Below, one piece after another: positions 1 to 7,006 of a stretch of 32,654 bases of DNA. The notes under the pieces were generated by a model. That model searched no databases, was not told the DNA's origin, and saw only the letters and a list, made by a program, of their open reading frames with translations. Within the stretch, counting starts at the first letter, position 1; each line of letters begins with the position of its first letter. The position numbers and the translations under genes are program-made. The stretch comes from Bacteroidales bacterium (GTDB lineage: Bacteria; Bacteroidota; Bacteroidia; Bacteroidales; F082), in contig JAFTXI010000040.1 in NCBI GenBank assembly GCA_017461665.1, positions 1 through 32,654 on the forward strand, given 5' to 3'.

Positions 1-233
1 TAATAATCGCAATAGGTTTCGGATTAAACCTCAGCGCACAGAGTGATGGTTTCTTCAAGAATAACAACTATTCAGAATATAGAGAAGAAAACTTGGAATG
101 GGGAAATATGCCAGTGTTACCAAATCAGCATGGCACACAATATGACTTCGCAGCAGAGGCACCACTTGGCAGCGGACTTCTTTTATTAGGAGGACTTGCT
201 TTGGGATACGCTGCGATGAGGAAACGTGATTAA
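1..233 (+). CDS. Small exported protein with C-terminal anchor-like tail (5' partial)
   Basis: The window opens inside this gene; the frame is open from base 3 to the TAA at 231-233 (76 visible codons). The visible start, IIAIGFGLNLSAQ, looks like the end of a signal peptide cut after SAQ, so only a few residues are probably missing. The mature part is short and polar, with many Asn, Glu and Tyr. The C-terminus has the three-part form of a sorting or anchoring tail: the motif APLGSG, a hydrophobic stretch (LLLLGGLALGYAAM), then the basic end RKRD. Small Bacteroidota proteins with such Pro/Gly-plus-helix-plus-Arg/Lys tails are common, and some are classed as CTERM-type sorting signals; assigning this one to a class is inference. 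A terminator-like hairpin follows at 301-350. Function unknown. Confidence 0.7.
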   Translation, partial: IIAIGFGLNLSAQSDGFFKNNNYSEYREENLEWGNMPVLPNQHGTQYDFAAEAPLGSGLLLLGGLALGYAAMRKRD

Positions 234-254
234 TTCATAATTATGCATGTGTAC

Positions 255-273
255 GGACACATTGCATGTGTCC
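255..273. repeat. Short palindrome GGACACAT-TGC-ATGTGTCC
   Basis: Perfect 8-bp arms flank the centre TGC. Close relatives lie at 20247-20265 (9-bp arms) and 27909-27925 (one G-T pair), and one with the same TGC centre but a different stem lies at 27816-27836. All four are intergenic and three are followed within a few bases by further repeat sequence. They look like one family of small palindromic elements. Confidence 0.7.
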
Positions 274-300
274 TGTAGAAATCTGAGAATCTGGGAGTCT

Positions 301-350
301 GAGAATCTGAAAAAAATCAGGTTTTCAAGTCCTCAGGTTCTCATTTTTTT
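301..350 (+). terminator. Probable intrinsic terminator of the partial first gene
   Basis: Arm GAGAATCTGA (301-310) pairs with TCAGGTTCTC (333-342) through ten pairs, one of them G-U, and is followed at once by ATTTTTTT (343-350). The loop is 22 nt. The left arm is itself part of the local GAATCTGA repeat, so the terminator may have grown out of repeat sequence. Confidence 0.6.
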
Positions 351-410
351 GCTATAATAGACAAAAATAGTTAACCATTTTGACAACATTGCCAAACCTC
401 CATCACTTCA

Positions 411-523
411 AAACTCATAGACTTGGAGACTCATAGACGTATCAATGACATATTGTTCAATATCATAGGTGTCATTGGTGCGTCTCTACTCATTGACTTA
501 TAGACTCGGTGACTTGGTGACTC
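411..523 (+). repeat. Structured intergenic element, copy 1
   Basis: The core is a 49-nt hairpin: arm GACGTATCAATGACA (436-450) pairs with TGTCATTGGTGCGTC (470-484) along all 15 positions if two G-U pairs are allowed. A nested hairpin, TATTG-TT-CAATA, lies at 451-462. The flanks carry GACTTGGTGACTC/GACTTATAGAC-like short repeats. The second copy is at about 26118-26223. Both copies have the same orientation relative to the gene behind them and end about 75-85 bp before its start codon. Confidence 0.75.
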
Positions 524-533
524 AAAAAAACTG

Positions 534-562
534 TTGCTTTGTCGACTTTTTTATTAACTTTG
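534..562 (+). promoter_or_regulatory. Bacteroidota-type promoter of ahcY
   Basis: The -7 element TAACTTTG (555-562) fits the TAnnTTTG consensus. A TTG at 534-536, 18 bp upstream, can serve as the -33 element. The start of transcription would fall near 569, leaving a leader of about 28 nt. The structured repeat at 411-523 ends just before this promoter. Confidence 0.65.
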
Positions 563-596
563 CAATCTCAACGAAAAATATTATAAACATCATATC

Positions 597-2024
597 ATGA
601 ACGAGAAATTAAGACAACACGACCTTCCTTATTTGGTGGCTGACATGAACCTCGTCGATTGGGGAAGAAAAGAGATAGAAGTATCTGAACACGAGATGCC
701 TGGTTTGATAGCACTTCGTAAGAAATATGGTGAAGAGAAACCTCTTGCTGGAGCTCGTATTAGCGGATCTCTTCACATGACAATACAAACAGCAATCTTG
801 ATTGAAACTTTGGTGACTCTTGGTGCTGAGGTGCGCTGGGCAAGTTGCAACATCTTCTCAACTCAAGACCACGCTGCTGCTGCAATAGCAGCTACTGGAA
901 CAGCAGTTTTCGCTTGGAAAGGCGAGACATTAGAAGATTATTGGTGGTGTACAAAAAGAGCTCTCACATTCCCTGATGGAAAAGGTCCAGATCTCATCGT
1001 AGATGATGGTGGCGACGCTACCTTATTAATACACAAAGGCTACGACTGCGAAAACAATCCAAAACTTATGGAAGTACAACCTTCCAACGCAGAAGAGGCT
1101 GCTCTTATGTCTGTCATCAAAGCTACTTACGAAGAAAATCCTAACTTCTGGCATGAAGTAGTAGCTAACTGGAAAGGCGTCTCAGAAGAGACAACAACAG
1201 GCGTACATCGTTTATACCAGATGAAAGAACAAGGTAAACTTTTGGTCCCTGCTATCAACGTCAACGACAGTGTGACAAAATCAAAATTCGATAACTTGTA
1301 TGGTTGTCGCGAATCTCTCGCCGATGGTATCAAACGCGCCACCGACGTTATGCTCGCCGGTAAAGTTGTCGTCGTTCTCGGTTACGGCGATGTGGGTAAA
1401 GGCTGCGCTCACTCAATGCGCTCCTATGGTGCAAGAGTCATAGTGACTGAAATAGATCCAATATGCGCTCTCCAAGCTGCAATGGAAGGCTTCGAAGTCA
1501 CAACAGTGGAAGAAGCTGTCAAAGAAGGTAACGTATATGTCACTTGCACAGGAAACCGCGATGTTATCACTCTCGAGACAATGCTCCGAATGAAAGACCA
1601 AGCCATCGTCTGTAACATCGGTCACTTCGATAACGAAATCCAAGTGTCAGCTTTGGAAAACTTGGAAGGCGTCAAGAAAGTCAATATCAAACCACAAGTC
1701 GATAAATATATCCTTCCTAACGGAAATGCAATATTCGTCTTGGCAGAAGGTCGCTTAGTTAACTTAGGTTGTGCAACAGGTCACGCAAGCTTCGTGATGA
1801 GTAACTCATTCACAAACCAGACATTAGCCCAGTTAGACTTATGGAAAAATAGAGGTAACTATCCTGTCAATGTTTATTGCTTGCCAAAATATTTGGATGA
1901 AGAAGTCGCAAGATTACATCTCGAAAAAATCGGTGTCAAGTTGACACGCCTCACACAAGAACAAGCCGACTATATCGGAGTTCCTGTCGATGGTCCATAT
2001 AAATCTGATATTTACAGATATTAA
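597..2024 (+). CDS. ahcY: Adenosylhomocysteinase (S-adenosyl-L-homocysteine hydrolase)
   Basis: This cytosolic NAD-dependent enzyme splits S-adenosylhomocysteine into adenosine and homocysteine, removing the inhibitory product of SAM-dependent methylation. The protein has 475 residues, a normal length for bacterial members. Family landmarks are clear: [12 protein letters not shown] in the substrate domain, the [17 protein letters not shown] segment that supplies active-site residues, the NAD-binding loop GYGDVGKG (residues 262-269), and the C-terminal end KSDIYRY, a typical KPDHYRY variant. The ATG at 597 follows a good TAnnTTTG promoter by about 35 bp. The gene appears to be transcribed alone: the next gene lies on the other strand and converges on it. 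Confidence 0.97.
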   Translation: MNEKLRQHDLPYLVADMNLVDWGRKEIEVSEHEMPGLIALRKKYGEEKPLAGARISGSLHMTIQTAILIETLVTLGAEVRWASCNIFSTQDHAAAAIAATGTAVFAWKGETLEDYWWCTKRALTFPDGKGPDLIVDDGGDATLLIHKGYDCENNPKLMEVQPSNAEEAALMSVIKATYEENPNFWHEVVANWKGVSEETTTGVHRLYQMKEQGKLLVPAINVNDSVTKSKFDNLYGCRESLADGIKRATDVMLAGKVVVVLGYGDVGKGCAHSMRSYGARVIVTEIDPICALQAAMEGFEVTTVEEAVKEGNVYVTCTGNRDVITLETMLRMKDQAIVCNIGHFDNEIQVSALENLEGVKKVNIKPQVDKYILPNGNAIFVLAEGRLVNLGCATGHASFVMSNSFTNQTLAQLDLWKNRGNYPVNVYCLPKYLDEEVARLHLEKIGVKLTRLTQEQADYIGVPVDGPYKSDIYRY

Positions 2025-2042
2025 TTTGTTTAAGGTTGAAAG

Positions 2043-2155
2043 TATAGGGTTTAGAGTAGTTTAAAACTTGTAGCTATGAAGTTGATATGTTTATAGCATA
2101 TTATAATAAACTATAAAACTTCAAGCTCTCAACTTGCTAACTACTCTAAACTATA
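2043..2155. repeat. Long imperfect inverted repeat between convergent genes
   Basis: TATAG-GG-TTTAGAGTAGTT (2043-2061) is matched by AACTACTCTAAACTATA (2139-2155), a 17-bp stem with a two-base bulge. The interior also pairs partly, for example GTTTATAG (2089-2096) with CTATAAAAC (2111-2119). CTATAAAC-like units continue to about 2172. There is no clear T-run, so it may separate ahcY from the convergent lipoprotein gene as a structure rather than act as a standard terminator. Confidence 0.5.
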
Positions 2156-2173
2156 AACCATATACTATAAACT

Positions 2174-2602
2174 CTAATTAAACACTCTCAAAGTGTTTCC
2201 GTCATATTGGGTTCTATATTGAATCAGCGGGTAGCCGCTATATCCTTCCGTAAATATAGAACCGTCTAAGATACTATATTTTATATCTAAACAAGTGTCG
2301 ATGACAAAAGGAAATTCCACGATGAGTCGTGATTCGTCACCACAAGAGTTGGGTTCGTTAGGAGCTTGACGCTCGTATGCTTTGAACTCATCTAAAGAAT
2401 ATCTGTATATGATTATCCCTCTGCTTTGAGGTGGTGCCGATACATACATCCAGCCGCTTACTGTGTTTAACTCGTAATTCATTGTTGAGTTTGGCTCTAA
2501 GGTGAAATTGATATAGGCATCCGGAATGTTGGGATTCGGCGGCGTGTTGTCGCACGAGAATATGCTTAGCAAGACAAATAATATGACAAAAATAATTTTC
2601 AT
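2174..2602 (-). CDS. Lipoprotein with a degenerate Rieske-like outline
   Basis: The start at 2602 is preferred over 2626: it gives a standard lipoprotein signal (MKIIFVILFVLLSIFSC, lipobox IFSC) and lies just downstream of a promoter-like motif at 2613-2640, whereas 2626 would lie upstream of the expected transcript start. The mature protein (about 125 residues) resembles small Bacteroidota Rieske-type lipoproteins in its layout: an IIIYRYSLDEFKAYER segment, a YSILDG turn, a YPLIQYRT strand and the end GNTLRVFN. The first Cys-x-His ligand pair seems to be replaced (AYERQAPNEPN where YDRTCPH-like sequence is expected), and the second site keeps a Cys but no His. It therefore probably cannot hold a 2Fe-2S cluster. 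Family assignment is by eye from remembered relatives; function unknown. Confidence 0.65.
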   Translation of the reverse strand: MKIIFVILFVLLSIFSCDNTPPNPNIPDAYINFTLEPNSTMNYELNTVSGWMYVSAPPQSRGIIIYRYSLDEFKAYERQAPNEPNSCGDESRLIVEFPFVIDTCLDIKYSILDGSIFTEGYSGYPLIQYRTQYDGNTLRVFN

Positions 2603-2612
2603 AACTCGAAAA

Positions 2613-2640
2613 CAAAAATACAACAAATTTGTTTAAACAA
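2613..2640 (-). promoter_or_regulatory. Promoter-like motif of the lipoprotein gene
   Basis: On the minus strand TATTTTTG (2613-2620) fits TAnnTTTG and TTG (2638-2640) lies 17 bp upstream. The predicted transcript start is only a few bases before the ATG at 2602, which supports that start codon. Confidence 0.5.
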
Positions 2641-2699
2641 TAAATGTATAATTAAATTTTAGAAACGTAAGTCTATAACGAAAATTTATCTTGAAATTA

Positions 2700-2727
2700 T
2701 TGTCGACAAGGAATTTTTTTAAGTTTG
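2700..2727 (+). promoter_or_regulatory. Promoter-like motif of the sensor kinase operon
   Basis: TAAGTTTG (2720-2727) fits TAnnTTTG, with TTG at 2700-2702 and a 17-bp spacer. The start codon follows 36 bp later. Confidence 0.55.
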
Positions 2728-2763
2728 CAGAAAATATTTTAAGAAAACAATAGAAAGATTATT

Positions 2764-5700
2764 ATGCTTAGGAAAGTCAGACAGATTGTCACAATGTTAT
2801 TTATGCTGAGTTTGTTAGATATTTCAGCACATGACAATGTAATGTCGTCGTATGTTCTTAACAAAGATATTGCGTCAAACTTTGTCTCAAATAGTTATTT
2901 AAGTACGAGTGTTGTTACTGCCATAGCTCAGGATAAAAACGGCATGATGTGGTTTGGAACGAAGCAAGGTTTGAACTCTTTCGATAGCTACGATTTTGAG
3001 GAATATAACCAGTACGATGGAATTATCAACGCGACAATTACAGATATTCAGCCTGTTGGCGACACTCTTTTTATTGGAACGGAAAAAGGACTTTCTGTTT
3101 ATGATATAAAAACCAAAAAGACAACCAACTATTTTGCAGAGATAGATTCTCTTGTGCTGCCAAACAATCATATCTACTATATTACCAAACCGATAAAGGG
3201 TAAAATTACGATTTGTACCAAAGGAGGAACAGCAGTTTACGATTTAAGGGCGAGACAGTTCTACATACCAAAAGTCAACAACTATTTCCCGGAATATGAG
3301 GTGCGTTATATCGAATATATTGAGCATGATGACTCGTGGTGGGTCGCTACTTCAAACGGATTAGTACGTTATCAAGATGAGAATCAGTCGATACGACATT
3401 TAAATTATGTTAAAGATGTTAAACAGACTATACCTGATAACAATCTTCGTTGTATGCATAAGATTGACGATTATAGAATCTTTATCGGTACAGCCAACGG
3501 CTTGTGCTTGTTGGATACAAAAGAGAGAAATATAGAGAGGATTAACCTTAACATGATGACTAACAATCAATCGCCGCGAATTGATGTTTCGAAGATCATT
3601 CCTTTTGATGAGAATGAAATTATAATAAGTACATACACCGACGGATTGTATATTTACGATTATGAGAAAAAGACAGCTTCACATATTTCAAAATTTGATC
3701 GTCGTAATGCTATATCCGACAATTATATCTTCGATGTGTTTAAAGATGTGAACGGTTCTGTCTGGGTCGCGACATCAACGAGTCTGAACCGTTTTGAAAA
3801 TAATCTTGCAAAATTCTCGACGGTTAGCGTATTTAAAAATGGTTCTATGCTCTCCATAAATTATTTCATTGAAATGGATAACGATAATATTCTTGTTGGA
3901 ACGGAATCGGGAATAGAAGTGTTTAACATTTCAGATGAATCGATAACGGATTTTAAGACGTTCTTTGGAGTTAAGGAAAATTATTTCGAGTCTTTATACG
4001 TATATAGCTTTTATTTGGATAAAGACAGTTGCCTCTGGGTTGGCACGCGTGATGATGGCTTGTATATTTATGATATAAAGGCAGATAATGTCATTAATGT
4101 TGCTCAGGAATATGGTATAGAAAAACTGAATCATGCCGTCGTTCGTGAGATGGTTTGTGACGAGTTTGATAATATGTGGATTGCGACCAACAGAGGATTG
4201 TGTTGCATAAACCTAAAAGACAAGTCGCATAAGTTTTATAACACCGATAAGAGAAACACTAAGTCTATTCCATACGACGATATTTTTGATTTGTTGCTCG
4301 CCGATGATGTCTTGTACGTGACGACTGGAGATGGCCTTGCGATATATCATTATGAATCAGACGATTTTACCACACATCATCTTCCTGATTCTCTAATAAG
4401 AGAAGACGTTGTGAGAAACAATGGCTTGTTCGATATCGTAAAAGGTGATGATGGACGTTACTATATAGGCTCTTATTCTAATGGCATGTTGGCGTTTTAT
4501 CCTGAGACTAAACATTTTGTGACGGCAAAGATGGGAGATAGTTTCGGACGAATGGTTTATGCTATCGTCCCAGATGACAATGGTTACTTATGGGCGAGTA
4601 CGAGTAAAGGAATAATGAAATATAGTTTGGAAACCAAAGAGATAACGACGTATGACGTTAGTGACGGCTTGCAAGGTAGCGAATTTACTCCGAACGCGTT
4701 TATGAGAAGTCGCAGCGGTTTTGTTTTCTTTGGTGGTTTTAACGGGTTTAATTATTTCAAACCTAAAGACATACACTTGGAGACGAGAACACCGAAAGTT
4801 ATAATAACCAAACTACAAACCAATACGGGAAAGAAATATCGTTACCTCAATCATGGAGACACTATACATCTGTCACATAACGAAAATTCTTTGGAGATAG
4901 GTTTTGCTACGCTTAATCTGTTGAGAAAGAGCATGGTGAAATATACGTATAAGTTGGAAAACTATGACGATGATTGGTTTTTTTATAATTCTAACCATAG
5001 ATATGTGGATTATAATAAACTGCGTCCGGGAACGTATGTCTTCAAGTTGAAAGCAGCTAACGAAGTGAATGTCTGGATGAAAGAACCGTTGGAGTTGACA
5101 ATAATAATACATCCGTCTTGGTATCAGCGACTTTCATTTAAAATAATGGTGATATTTGTCGTTTTGCTGGTAATATTTGTCATTACTGGACAGCGGAGAA
5201 AGATTGTGTTGCAGAAGAGAGAGCAGCGACGTAAGATTAATGAACTTGAGACGCAGATGGCTCAGCTAAAACAGAAGACGCTGCAGTTACAGATGAATCC
5301 TCATGTGATTTTCAACACCCTAAATAGTATTCAACAATATATTATCGATCAAGATATAGATAAGGCTGTCAGCTACTTGTCGAGTTTCTCTCGCTTGATG
5401 CGTCGTATATTGAACAACTCCAACGAGCGATATATTCCATTGTCGGATGAACTCGAAGCCGTGAGTTTATATCTTGAGTTAGAGTCGATGCGACTTGGAA
5501 ATAGGTTTAAGTATGAGGTTGTTGTTGAGCCAACTCTCGACGCGAAAAACATTGAGGTCGCGCCTTTAATTATACAACCGTTTGTTGAGAATGCCATAAT
5601 TCATGGTTTGGTCCCGAAGAAAGAAAACTGTTTCCTGAGAATAGAAGTGACACGTGCAGGGGAAAACAGTCTGTTATGCGTCATTGAAGATAACGGAGTC

Positions 5701-5898
5701 GGACGTAAGTTTTCCGAGAGAATGAAAGAGAAGAACGGCTCGCATAAGTCGTATGGAATGAGCATTACGCGACGACGTTTAGAGATGTTGAGTAAAATCT
5801 CCAACGATGATTTCAGCGTTGAGATAGAAGATTTGTATGATGTGAAAGGAGAACCTTCTGGTACTCGAGTGAAAATATTTATAAGTTATCAAGATTAA
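2764..5898 (+). CDS. Propeller-sensor histidine kinase of the LytS type
   Basis: This is a membrane sensor kinase of 1044 residues. A signal sequence (about 1-23) is followed by a long region of two-component-regulator propeller repeats (about 45-700) with recurring motifs such as MWFGTKQGLNSF, WVATSTSLNRF and LWVGTRDDGLYIYD. Then come a Y_Y_Y-type beta domain (about 705-785, YKLENYDDDW), one membrane helix (about 793-812) and a short coiled coil. The kinase core is of the His_kinase (LytS/YehU) family: NPHVIFNTLNSIQ carries the presumed phospho-acceptor His847, and the ATPase part shows IQPFVENAIIHGL (near 937) and EDNGVG. The sensor region faces the periplasm. Unlike hybrid HTCS proteins it has no receiver or AraC domain; its partner regulator follows after 19 bp. 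The ligand is unknown, though many propeller sensors of this type respond to glycans. Confidence 0.93.
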   Translation: MLRKVRQIVTMLFMLSLLDISAHDNVMSSYVLNKDIASNFVSNSYLSTSVVTAIAQDKNGMMWFGTKQGLNSFDSYDFEEYNQYDGIINATITDIQPVGDTLFIGTEKGLSVYDIKTKKTTNYFAEIDSLVLPNNHIYYITKPIKGKITICTKGGTAVYDLRARQFYIPKVNNYFPEYEVRYIEYIEHDDSWWVATSNGLVRYQDENQSIRHLNYVKDVKQTIPDNNLRCMHKIDDYRIFIGTANGLCLLDTKERNIERINLNMMTNNQSPRIDVSKIIPFDENEIIISTYTDGLYIYDYEKKTASHISKFDRRNAISDNYIFDVFKDVNGSVWVATSTSLNRFENNLAKFSTVSVFKNGSMLSINYFIEMDNDNILVGTESGIEVFNISDESITDFKTFFGVKENYFESLYVYSFYLDKDSCLWVGTRDDGLYIYDIKADNVINVAQEYGIEKLNHAVVREMVCDEFDNMWIATNRGLCCINLKDKSHKFYNTDKRNTKSIPYDDIFDLLLADDVLYVTTGDGLAIYHYESDDFTTHHLPDSLIREDVVRNNGLFDIVKGDDGRYYIGSYSNGMLAFYPETKHFVTAKMGDSFGRMVYAIVPDDNGYLWASTSKGIMKYSLETKEITTYDVSDGLQGSEFTPNAFMRSRSGFVFFGGFNGFNYFKPKDIHLETRTPKVIITKLQTNTGKKYRYLNHGDTIHLSHNENSLEIGFATLNLLRKSMVKYTYKLENYDDDWFFYNSNHRYVDYNKLRPGTYVFKLKAANEVNVWMKEPLELTIIIHPSWYQRLSFKIMVIFVVLLVIFVITGQRRKIVLQKREQRRKINELETQMAQLKQKTLQLQMNPHVIFNTLNSIQQYIIDQDIDKAVSYLSSFSRLMRRILNNSNERYIPLSDELEAVSLYLELESMRLGNRFKYEVVVEPTLDAKNIEVAPLIIQPFVENAIIHGLVPKKENCFLRIEVTRAGENSLLCVIEDNGVGRKFSERMKEKNGSHKSYGMSITRRRLEMLSKISNDDFSVEIEDLYDVKGEPSGTRVKIFISYQD

Positions 5899-5917
5899 TT
5901 AATAAGGAGTTATATAT

Positions 5918-6664
5918 ATGATTAGATGTGTTATTGTTGAAGATGAAGAAATGGCTCGTAAAGTATTGAAGTCATTACTGACGCAATATTGTAAAGATGT
6001 TATGGTTTGTGCAGAAGCCGACGATGTAGAATCGGGAAGAGCGATGATAGAGGCATTTCGTCCCGACTTGGTATTCTTAGATATTGAGATGCCAGGTGGT
6101 AGCGGCTTTAAATTGTTGAGCAGTTTCGATAGTATTGATTTTGAAGTAGTTTTCATCACAGCCTACGAGCAGTTTGCTATCAAGGCCATTCGTCATGCAG
6201 CTCTCGATTATCTGCTTAAACCAGTCGATCCAAAAGAATTAGTCGCAGCTGTGGAGAAAGTTAAAGAAGCAAAATATAAGAAAACCCTTAAGAGACAATA
6301 TGATAGTCTTTTAAAAAATATCGACCCAGAACAACTTGTGGTTAGAAAGATAAGCATCTCTACATCCGACAAGATACATTTGATAGAAGTAGATAATATC
6401 ATACGTTGTGAATCGGATAACTATTATACAAAGATATTTTTTAAAGATGGGACGAATCTCTTGGTTAGCAAGACACTTAAGGAGATGGAACAGAGGTTGG
6501 AAGAATATGATTTTCTTAGGACGCATAAGTCACATCTGGTGAATATAAGATGTATCATGAACTTCGTTAAAGATGAGATGATGGTGGTTTTGACAGATGG
6601 TGTTAAGGTACCTGTTTCAAAGAGAAAAAAAGAAAAAATTTTGGAAGTGATAAATAGTTTGTAG
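5918..6664 (+). CDS. LytTR-family response regulator
   Basis: This 248-residue protein has an N-terminal receiver domain (1-120) with acidic pocket E8/D9/E10, phospho-acceptor D55 (LVFLDIEMP) and the conserved Lys of YLLKPVDP. A LytTR DNA-binding domain (about 142-246) shows the typical IIRCESDNYYTKIFF and LRTHKSHLVNI segments. It starts 19 bp after the kinase gene, and an AAGGAG sequence at 5904-5909 sits 8 nt before the ATG, unusual for Bacteroidota genes, which seldom use strong Shine-Dalgarno sites. It presumably receives phosphate from the kinase just upstream. The receptor/cargo/PorV genes that follow are candidate targets; that link is inferred from position only. Confidence 0.94.
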   Translation: MIRCVIVEDEEMARKVLKSLLTQYCKDVMVCAEADDVESGRAMIEAFRPDLVFLDIEMPGGSGFKLLSSFDSIDFEVVFITAYEQFAIKAIRHAALDYLLKPVDPKELVAAVEKVKEAKYKKTLKRQYDSLLKNIDPEQLVVRKISISTSDKIHLIEVDNIIRCESDNYYTKIFFKDGTNLLVSKTLKEMEQRLEEYDFLRTHKSHLVNIRCIMNFVKDEMMVVLTDGVKVPVSKRKKEKILEVINSL

Positions 6665-7006
6665 TGTTATTATCTGAAAGGAATAATAGCATGTTGAAAA
6701 TCTCAGTAAATATTGAGAAATAGAGATGTATTTTTTATTAATAAAAAGGTGAGATTTGAGATAGCTAAGGCTATTTTATGTTGAATAGAAAGAAAGATGT
6801 TAAAAAAATAATAAATAATCTTGAAAATATTTACATTAAAAATATCTAATATGTTAAAAAACAACATGTTAATATAAATTGGTAGATAGAGGGAGAATGT
6901 TTTTTTATTTTTAGTGAAATTTTTCTTTAAATCGTTCAATTTTTTGTCGTATCTTTGGACTCCTTTTAACGAAAAAATTGAGTAGTATAACATAAAATTA
7001 CAAGGT
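6665..7006 (+). other. AT-rich leader region before the receptor operon
   Basis: No gene is credible here. A hairpin with nine pairs (6665-6673 with 6683-6691, one G-U) follows the regulator gene but lacks a T-run. A perfect A/T palindrome, TTTTTATTAATAAAAA, lies at 6732-6747. The sequence then stays very AT-rich up to the promoter at 6950. LytTR proteins bind paired sites of about 9-10 bp; the region is long enough for such sites, but no clear direct repeat could be assigned by eye. Confidence 0.45.
6950..6957 (+). promoter_or_regulatory. -7 element of the receptor/cargo/PorV operon
   Basis: TATCTTTG fits TAnnTTTG and would start transcription near 6964, about 43 nt before the ATG at 7007. 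No clear TTG is found 19-22 bp upstream, so the promoter may depend on an activator, possibly the LytTR regulator next door (inference). Confidence 0.5.

Larger units (their letters stand above)
234..596. other. Repeat-rich intergenic region before ahcY
   Basis: This stretch has no gene. In order it holds: a 19-bp palindrome (255-273), GAATCTGA-like 8-mers (about 281-310), a terminator-like hairpin (301-350), a copy of a structured intergenic element (about 411-523), and the ahcY promoter (534-562). The 8-mers belong to the same family as the array inside the DUF5686 gene at 17991-18030. Confidence 0.7.

Noticed and set aside
281-530. CRISPR array from the closely spaced short repeats
   Set aside because: Repeats are 8-20 bp, degenerate, lack uniform spacers, and no cas genes are present.
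2764-5898. Hybrid two-component system protein of the HTCS type
   Set aside because: The propeller and Y_Y_Y domains fit, but the kinase core is LytS-like, and no receiver or AraC domain follows in the same chain.
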